Assembly (NCBI GenBank): GCA_963714205.1 | Contig: CAVQNQ010000006.1 | Span: 434,001-498,000, forward strand | Length of the DNA: 64,000 bases | Source: CAVQNQ01 sp963714205 | GTDB taxonomy: Bacteria; Acidobacteriota; Terriglobia; Bryobacterales; Bryobacteraceae | Reading direction: 5' to 3' | Part shown: one piece after another, positions 58,782 through 64,000 of the stretch | How the letters are laid out: every line of letters starts with the position of its first letter | How positions within the stretch are numbered: position 1 is the stretch's first letter | Made by a program: the position numbers and the translations under genes | Notes under the pieces: model-generated | Seen by the model: the letters and a program-made list of their open reading frames with translations, nothing else | Databases searched by the model: none | Told to the model about the DNA's origin: nothing

Positions 58782-60464
58782 GTGGAGATCTCGAGTGACG
58801 TGTCGCAGTCGGAGCCCGTGCAGCCGGATCTCGCGCAACCGGAATCAGCGCCATCGGACCTTGCGAGCGCGTTGCTGTTCCTGCGCGCCAACGCGAGCGC
58901 CGGCGCGCTCGAAGCGGCGCTCAAAGCCGGCGGAAGCGCGTTCCGCGGCCAAATTGGAGAGTGGATCGTCCAGCTCGTGCCGGTCGAGAGCCTGGTTTCG
59001 GAGGCGCATCGGGAGTGGCGGCCCATCGTTCGCGATGCCATGTTGTTCGTGATCGCGAAGCTTTCCGCGGCGCGCCTCGCTGCCAAGATCGTCGAGCAGC
59101 TCGATCTCCCGCCCGATGCGTCTCCGGAAACCCGTCTCCTGCACCTGATCGCCAGGGTGCCCGGATTGCAAAAGATCGGCCAAGTGCTGGCGCGCAACCG
59201 CGGCCTGGATGCGCGCCTCCGCCGCGCGCTGGCGGAGCTGGAAAACGGCATTTCCGACTCCAGCTTCGAAGAGATCCGCGAAATCATCTTCCGGCGCCTC
59301 GCCAAACGCATCGAAAAATATTCCGTGAGGGTGGAGAAAACCATCTTCTCCGAAGCCAGCGTCAGCGCGGTAGTGAAGTTCACCTGGCTCAACCCGGCTA
59401 CGCGCCGCCGCGAGCGCGGCGTTTTCAAAGTTCTGAAGCCTTATGTCCGAAGCTGTTACGCGGAGGACATGAGCATCCTGCAGAAGCTGGCCCAACATCT
59501 TGCCCGCAAGCACAGCGACGGCTCCATCAACCTGGTGAGCCTTTCGGAAACCCTGGCGGATGTCCGCCTGCTCCTCGAGCGGGAGGTCAATTTCCGCCGC
59601 GAGCAGGCCACGCTTGCCGAACTGCTCGGCCCTTACCGGGCCGTGCCCGGCGTTCGCGTGCCGCGCCCGATTGAGCCGCTGTGCGCTTCCGATATTACCG
59701 CGCTCACCCATGAGAACGGCGTCAAGGTGACGGAGGCGTTCGCGCGCCCCTCGCTCCTGCACGCGCGCGTGGCGGAGCGGCTCGCGGAGGCGCTCATTGC
59801 CGTGCCCGTGCTCTCGACCGATCGTTGCGCGATCTTCCACGCCGACCCGCACGCCGGAAACATCCTCTACGACCGGCGGCGCGGCGACCTGGTGATTCTC
59901 GATTGGGCGCTAGCCGAGGTCCTCACGCGCGAGCAGCGCCGCAACGTATTGATCTTGACGCTTTCGATGGCTCTGCGGGACCCCGACAGCGCGGCGCGCG
60001 CCATCGCGCGCCTGCTCCCCACCGGCCGTGCGCGCAAGAAGCAGGAAACCGCCATTCTCCAGCGGGTCAAGGGCGCGCTCGATGCCATGTCTGCTTTCCA
60101 TGTGGCCGGTCCCAGCGACGCCATGCGCCTGCTGGACGGAGTGGCCCTCGAAGGAGCGCGTTTTCCGGCCGCCCTGCTGATGTTCCGCAAAGCCACGTTT
60201 ACGCTCGAAGGCGTGCTGGAGGATATCGCCGGCCGCGCGGTAGAACTGAATTCCGTAGTTCGCAAATACAGCGCCTTGCATTGGCTGGACAGTGCCACGG
60301 CGCTTTTTCGGCTGCTCCGCCCTTTCGACTGGATCTTCCTCGAATGGAGCGCTTTGACCTTTATCCCCCGCTGGACCGCCCAGACTGCCCTGGGCCTCCT
60401 CACGGCCGCGCGGAGCGGCGGCCGCACAATCCTTCCCGAACGCCAGCTCCAGCCGGCCAATTGA
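58782..60464 (+). CDS. AarF/UbiB-family atypical kinase
   Basis: 560 residues from GTG 58782, chosen because GAGAGGAG lies 5 bp upstream; GTG 58767 lacks a site. UbiB landmarks: KIGQ in GLQKIGQVLARNRGLDARLR, ATP-binding lysine in FKVLKPYVRS, EVNFRREQATLAELLG (E-x-D/N-x-x-x-E), and HADPHAGNILYDRRRGDLVI, with the metal Asp in ILDWALAEVL (DWA instead of DFG). The family supports quinone/lipid metabolism by an ATPase/kinase activity. It may here act with the granule-associated lipid genes. No ubiquinone biosynthesis genes adjoin. Confidence 0.8.
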   Translation: MEISSDVSQSEPVQPDLAQPESAPSDLASALLFLRANASAGALEAALKAGGSAFRGQIGEWIVQLVPVESLVSEAHREWRPIVRDAMLFVIAKLSAARLAAKIVEQLDLPPDASPETRLLHLIARVPGLQKIGQVLARNRGLDARLRRALAELENGISDSSFEEIREIIFRRLAKRIEKYSVRVEKTIFSEASVSAVVKFTWLNPATRRRERGVFKVLKPYVRSCYAEDMSILQKLAQHLARKHSDGSINLVSLSETLADVRLLLEREVNFRREQATLAELLGPYRAVPGVRVPRPIEPLCASDITALTHENGVKVTEAFARPSLLHARVAERLAEALIAVPVLSTDRCAIFHADPHAGNILYDRRRGDLVILDWALAEVLTREQRRNVLILTLSMALRDPDSAARAIARLLPTGRARKKQETAILQRVKGALDAMSAFHVAGPSDAMRLLDGVALEGARFPAALLMFRKATFTLEGVLEDIAGRAVELNSVVRKYSALHWLDSATALFRLLRPFDWIFLEWSALTFIPRWTAQTALGLLTAARSGGRTILPERQLQPAN

Positions 60465-60550
60465 CCCCTGGAGAGCCGATAGCGCGAATACGCTATCTTT
60501 TGGTAACTTGAACCGGCCCCGCCCGCCGATCACAATGAAAGCGAGGAGGC

Positions 60551-60829
60551 GTGGTGATTCGACTCTTATTGGCGTTCTGGCGAAAGCGCCGCGGCGATAT
60601 TGAAGCCGAAATCGAAGTCCGGCCGGCTCCGGCTGCGCCCCTCGACGAGCAAGAGGAACCCAGACGCCGTCAGCGCGGCCAGAGCGTGATTGAGTACGCC
60701 ATCCTGCTCTCATGGGTGACTCTGGCATCCATGGGGCTGATTCGCGGCGTCGGCTCCGCCACGAAGGGAATCTGGACCACTACGAACAACACGTTGAGTT
60801 CGGCGAAGACGACGGCCAGCGGCTCTTAG
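60551..60829 (+). CDS. Flp-type prepilin
   Basis: 92 residues starting at GTG 60551 (or 60554), just after GAGGAGG. The N-terminal 45 residues are charged and cytoplasmic-like, then RRRQRGQSVIEYAILLSWVT gives the Flp prepilin motif: cleavage after Gly, hydrophobic helix, and Glu at position +5 (QSVIEY). The mature part GLIRGVGSATKGIWTTTNNT is pilin-like in size. The leader is longer than a normal Flp leader. No prepilin peptidase or tad genes adjoin; the TadE/TadG-like set lies 57 kb away. Confidence 0.75.
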   Translation: MVIRLLLAFWRKRRGDIEAEIEVRPAPAAPLDEQEEPRRRQRGQSVIEYAILLSWVTLASMGLIRGVGSATKGIWTTTNNTLSSAKTTASGS

Positions 60830-60946
60830 TCCCCGCTCATCATCGCGCCGGAATGTGAGAAAGCGAGCTAATTTTGGCTACAACCGTGGATCTCCCGGTA
60901 CGCTTTCTAACCTCCTGAGAGACGCCTCCCGGAGTAATATGCGAGT

Positions 60947-61708
60947 TTGGCCGCCACAGTAGAGTTCCGCGGTGTCACCTGCCGAATCGGCGGGCGCGAG
61001 ATTCTGCGCGGCATCGACCTGTCGGTCGAAGAGGGCGAAACGCTGGTGCTGCTGGGCCGGAGCGGCTCAGGGAAGACCACTTTGCTCAAGACCGCGATCC
61101 GGCTGATAGATCCTACCGCGGGCGAAGTGTGGTTCGAGGGTAAGCGTGCGCGCGAGTGGGACCCCATTCGCCTGCGCCGCCGCGCCGGTTATGTGATCCA
61201 GGAAGGCGGTCTGTTCCCGCACATCACCATCGCACGGAATGTCGGGCTGGTGCCGAAGCTGGAAGGCTGGCCGCCCGAGCGAATCCGCGCGCGCACCATG
61301 GAAATGCTCGACACCGTGGGTCTGCCCGCCCCGGTATATGCGTCGCGCTATCCCAAAGAACTCTCCGGGGGCGAAAAGCAGAGGGCCGGCATCGCGCGGG
61401 CGCTGGCGGCGGATCCGCCGTTATTGCTGCTCGACGAACCCTTCGCGGCCCTCGACCCGGTGACGCGCTTCGAGATGCAGCGGCACTTCGCGAGATTGCG
61501 GCAAGTCTTCCGCAAGACCGCGCTCTTCGTCACCCACGACATTCGCGAGGCGCTGATGCTCGGCACCCGGATCGCGCTGCTGAAGGACGGGCGGATCGAG
61601 ACGGTCGCGCGGGCAGATGAGTTCGCCCAGGCGCGCTCCCCGGAGGCACTCGCCTTCCTCGCGACTCTGGGCGGCGAGAGGTGCGAGCCATCGCATGTGG
61701 CGCTCTGA
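60947..61708 (+). CDS. Quaternary-amine/glycine-betaine ABC transporter ATPase
   Basis: 253 residues of the ProV/OpuCA/OsmV class. Walker A GRSGSGKTTLLK, Q-loop VIQEGGLFPHITIARNVGL, signature KELSGGEKQRAGIARALAAD, Walker B LLLLDEPFAALDPVTRFEMQ, H-loop FVTHDIREALMLG. The starting codon is TTG 60947, with only GGAG 12 bp upstream; an ATG at 60939 is out of frame. It lacks the CBS domains found in some family members. The permease gene overlaps its end by 14 bp. Confidence 0.88.
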   Translation: MAATVEFRGVTCRIGGREILRGIDLSVEEGETLVLLGRSGSGKTTLLKTAIRLIDPTAGEVWFEGKRAREWDPIRLRRRAGYVIQEGGLFPHITIARNVGLVPKLEGWPPERIRARTMEMLDTVGLPAPVYASRYPKELSGGEKQRAGIARALAADPPLLLLDEPFAALDPVTRFEMQRHFARLRQVFRKTALFVTHDIREALMLGTRIALLKDGRIETVARADEFAQARSPEALAFLATLGGERCEPSHVAL

Positions 61709-62300
61709 GATTCTCGCGTCCTCGGCCGAACACCTCTGGCTCGTCGCCATATCCGTGCTGGTGGCTCTGGCCATCGCGGCTCCCCTGGCGGTGATCCTCA
61801 CGCATCACGGGCGGCTGCGCCGCTGGACGCTCGGCGTAGTGAACGTGGTACAGACCGTGCCCAGCCTGGCGCTGTTCGGCTTTCTACTGCCGCTCCCTTT
61901 CCTGGGTGGCGCGGGAAAGCCGGTGGCGATCGTGGCGCTGATCCTCTACGCTCTTCTTCCGATTCTCCGCAACACGGTGGTGGGCATTCTGGGCGTGGAT
62001 TCCGGCGTGAGGGAATCCGCGGTGGCCATGGGGATGACGAACCGGCAGATCCTGTGGGACGTGGAGTTGCCGCTGGCGTTTCCAACGATTCTCGCCGGGA
62101 TTCGCATCGCCACCGTGACCACTATTGGAACCGCCACCATCGCGGCGGCCATCGGGGGCGGAGGCCTGGGTACCTTCGTATTCCGCGGCATCGCCATGGC
62201 CGATACGAAGACGATCCTGGCCGGCGCCGTGCCCGCGGCGCTCATGGCCATAGCCGCGGACGAGGTTCTGGGATGGGTCGAACAGCGATTCTCGTACTGA
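61695..62300 (+). CDS. Quaternary-amine ABC transporter permease
   Basis: 201 residues with about five to six helices (LWLVAISVLVALAIAAPLAV, VVNVVQTVPSLALFGFLLPL). The EAA-type loop VRESAVAMGMTNRQILWDVE contacts the ATPase, and IATVTTIGTATIAAAIGGGG is a hallmark of OpuCB/OsmW permeases. Its beginning overlaps the ATPase gene by 14 bp and its end overlaps the binding protein gene by 28 bp, so all three are translationally coupled. Confidence 0.88.
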   Translation: MWRSEILASSAEHLWLVAISVLVALAIAAPLAVILTHHGRLRRWTLGVVNVVQTVPSLALFGFLLPLPFLGGAGKPVAIVALILYALLPILRNTVVGILGVDSGVRESAVAMGMTNRQILWDVELPLAFPTILAGIRIATVTTIGTATIAAAIGGGGLGTFVFRGIAMADTKTILAGAVPAALMAIAADEVLGWVEQRFSY

Positions 62301-63139
62301 TCGCCGGGCTCGCGGCTGGGTGTTTGCCGAAGCCGCGCATCGTGGTCGGTTCGAAGAATTTCACCGAGCAGGTTCTGCTCGGTGAGATCATCGCGGGTCA
62401 AATCGAACGGCGCCTGGGATTCGTCGTGGAGCGGAAACTGGATCTCGGCGGAACGCTGCTGGCGCACGAGGCGCTAAAGAGCGGATCGATCGATCTCTAT
62501 CCCGAATACACGGGCACGGCGCTCACCGCCATATTAAAGCGGGCGCCCGTCAGGGAGGCGAAGGAGGCGCTCGACGCGGTCCGGGAGGGCTACCGGCCGT
62601 GGCGGCTCGAGTGGCTTCCGCCGCTCGGCTTCGATAATACCTTCGCCATGGTAGTGCGGGCCTCCAGCGCCCGCGAGCAAGGCCTCCGAACCTTGAGCGA
62701 CGCGGCGCGCCGGCCGCAACCGTGGCGCCTCGGCGCGGGCTACGAGTTCACCGCGCGGCCCGACGGCCTGAAGGGGCTGGTCCGCACGTACGGGCTGCGT
62801 CTCGGCGAGGAACCCGTGGCCATGGACCTTGGACTGCTCTACCCGGCCCTTCAGAAGAAGACCATTGAAATGGCCGCGGCCAATCGAACCGACGGAATGC
62901 TGGCGCGTCCGGAGTTTACCGCTCTCGAAGATGACCGCCACTACTTCCCGCCATACCAGTGCGCCATCGTCGTTCGCCGGGACGCTCTGGATCGCTTTCC
63001 GGGATTGCGGGAGGCGCTGGCAGAGCTGTCGAACCGCATTCCGGACTCCGCCATGCGCCGCATGAACGAACTGGTGGATGTCGAACATCGCCCGGCGGCG
63101 GAAGTTGCCCGCGAGTTTCTCAGCAATGGAGGGGAGTGA
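62273..63139 (+). CDS. Quaternary-amine/osmoprotectant-binding lipoprotein
   Basis: 288 residues. The lipoprotein signal MGRTAILVLIAGLAAGC ends in lipobox AAGC. The OpuAC/OsmX domain follows: IVVGSKNFTEQVLLGEIIAG, LVVERKLDLGGTLLAH-like FVVERKLDLGGTLLAHEALK, SIDLYPEYTGTALTAILKR, and GFDNTFAMVVRA. It would deliver choline/betaine/carnitine-type compounds to the permease. Overlap with the permease gene suggests stoichiometric coupled expression. Confidence 0.88.
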   Translation: MGRTAILVLIAGLAAGCLPKPRIVVGSKNFTEQVLLGEIIAGQIERRLGFVVERKLDLGGTLLAHEALKSGSIDLYPEYTGTALTAILKRAPVREAKEALDAVREGYRPWRLEWLPPLGFDNTFAMVVRASSAREQGLRTLSDAARRPQPWRLGAGYEFTARPDGLKGLVRTYGLRLGEEPVAMDLGLLYPALQKKTIEMAAANRTDGMLARPEFTALEDDRHYFPPYQCAIVVRRDALDRFPGLREALAELSNRIPDSAMRRMNELVDVEHRPAAEVAREFLSNGGE

Positions 63140-63144
63140 ACCGT

Positions 63145-64000
63145 ATGCCACAGCACTTCGACGCGATCGTCATCGGGACCGGACAGGCGGGACCTTTCCT
63201 GGCGGTGAAACTGGCTGGCGCGGGGCGCAAAGTGGCCGTGATCGAGCGCGGCCGCTTCGGCGGTACGTGCGTGAACACCGGCTGCATTCCCACGAAGACG
63301 ATGGTTGCCAGCGCGCGAACCGCTTACGTCGCGCGCCAGGCGGCTCGCTTCGGCGTAACCGTGGGCGGCCGCATCGGCGTGGACATGAAGCAGGTGAAAG
63401 CGCGCAAGGACGAGATATCCGGCGCCTCGCGGACGGGCGTCGAGAAGCTGCTCGCCGGTGCGCCGAACTGCACGGTATTCAGGGCGCATGCGCGGTTCCT
63501 TTCGGATCGCGAAGTTCGCGCTGGCGACGTCGTCCTGACCGCGGACCAGATCTTCATCAATGTCGGCTCCCGCGCCGCGATTCCACCCATCTCCGGCCTG
63601 GACCAGGTCCCTTACCTGACCAACTCGTCGATGATGAATATCGATTTCCTGCCCGCGCATCTCATCATCGTGGGTGGGAGCTTCATCGGCCTCGAGTTCG
63701 GGCAAATGTACCGCCGCTTCGGCAGCCAGGTAACCATCCTCGAGCGTGCGCCTCGGCTGATCGAACGTGAAGATCCGGACGTATCCGAGGCGGCCCGCGG
63801 GATCCTGGAAAACGAAGAGATCGGCATTCGGTTGAATGCCGATTGCATCGGCCTCGCGCCCGTGCCGGGCGGCGTGGAGGCGCGCGCGAATTGCGAATCC
63901 GGAAAGGAAGCCATACGCGGGTCGCATGTCCTGCTCGCCACCGGCAGGCGCCCCAATACCGACGATCTCGGCCTGGAGAACACCGGCATCCAGCGGGATG
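63145..64000 (+). CDS. Dihydrolipoamide dehydrogenase/mercuric-reductase-like flavoprotein (cut by window edge)
   Basis: At least 285 residues visible; the C-terminal dimerisation domain is beyond the window. FAD-binding FDAIVIGTGQAGPFLAVKLA, redox-active disulfide GGTCVNTGCIPTKTMVAS, and the NAD-binding HLIIVGGSFIGLEFGQMYRR are clear. The subgroup near mercuric reductase and the uncharacterised FAD-containing oxidoreductases lacks the true Lpd pattern after the disulfide. It follows the ABC importer by 5 bp. Electron acceptor and substrate are not deducible from this part. Confidence 0.85.
   Translation, partial: MPQHFDAIVIGTGQAGPFLAVKLAGAGRKVAVIERGRFGGTCVNTGCIPTKTMVASARTAYVARQAARFGVTVGGRIGVDMKQVKARKDEISGASRTGVEKLLAGAPNCTVFRAHARFLSDREVRAGDVVLTADQIFINVGSRAAIPPISGLDQVPYLTNSSMMNIDFLPAHLIIVGGSFIGLEFGQMYRRFGSQVTILERAPRLIEREDPDVSEAARGILENEEIGIRLNADCIGLAPVPGGVEARANCESGKEAIRGSHVLLATGRRPNTDDLGLENTGIQRD

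Noticed and set aside
1..64000. CRISPR array, tRNA/rRNA, prophage or transposase
   Set aside because: No regularly spaced repeat, cloverleaf-like sequence, rRNA segment, phage gene or transposase ORF was recognised on reading both strands.

Overview
The window reads as a chromosomal segment from a GC-rich, soil-type bacterium, most likely an acidobacterium of the Solibacter/Bryobacter kind. This is an inference from the gene set: a DUF2934-type protein, TadE and von Willebrand (VWA) proteins, CxxC/TPR proteins, PIG-L deacetylase, and many secreted sugar-acting and lipid genes in short operons on both strands. No rRNA, tRNA, CRISPR array, integrase or intact insertion sequence was recognised. 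Coding density is high; the only gene-poor stretches are about 31.7-32.6 kb and 36.8-37.3 kb, and both hold gene relics.

Layout. 0-4 kb: the start of an amino-acid permease (minus, cut by the window edge), then TadE, TadE and a frameshifted TadG/VWA protein, and an SGNH lipoprotein. 4-9 kb: a fused branched-chain oxoacid dehydrogenase E1, an Rrf2 regulator, ccoS and the wreck of a copper P-type ATPase, then a membrane acyltransferase. 9-14 kb: a JAB-like/TonB fusion, a zinc-ribbon protein, a large TPR protein and inositol oxygenase. 14.6-21.4 kb: a giant CheB-CheR-PAS-kinase-receiver protein and an EmrB-type exporter. 21.5-24.6 kb: an SDR, ketosynthase III-like and thiolase operon. 25.6-31.7 kb: carbohydrate genes (PIG-L deacetylase, ROK-like protein, xylulokinase, KduD, GH105). 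32.6-36.5 kb: an overlapping operon of a DapA-like protein without its usual catalytic residues, a secreted alpha/beta hydrolase and an aromatic amino-acid decarboxylase. 37.3-45.5 kb: a Tat-exported iron-sulfur aldo/keto reductase, an exported methyltransferase, a thioesterase, a CsgG-like protein, the yceD-rpmF-plsX block and a DsbD-TlpA fusion. 45.6-48.4 kb: lutABC for lactate.

48.4-60.5 kb is the most coherent and interesting region. It holds a wax ester synthase/DGAT, an aldehyde dehydrogenase, a GMC oxidoreductase, a coiled-coil protein, a long-chain acyl-CoA ligase, a PhaR-type regulator, a repeat-built phasin-like protein, a lipase-like hydrolase and an AarF/UbiB kinase. Two promoters here carry perfect palindromes of TetR-operator style. 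No polyester synthase is present, so I read it as a candidate storage-lipid locus using PHA-type granule and regulatory parts. The PhaR gene appears to start at ATT. The window ends with a lone Flp pilin, a quaternary-amine ABC importer and the front of a dihydrolipoamide-dehydrogenase-like flavoprotein.

Decay marks recur: a 2-nt frameshift in the VWA protein, the truncated copper ATPase, a DUF2934 gene interrupted by an amber codon, a metallopeptidase relic and a glycosidase tail. Some could be assembly errors, and the entries say so.
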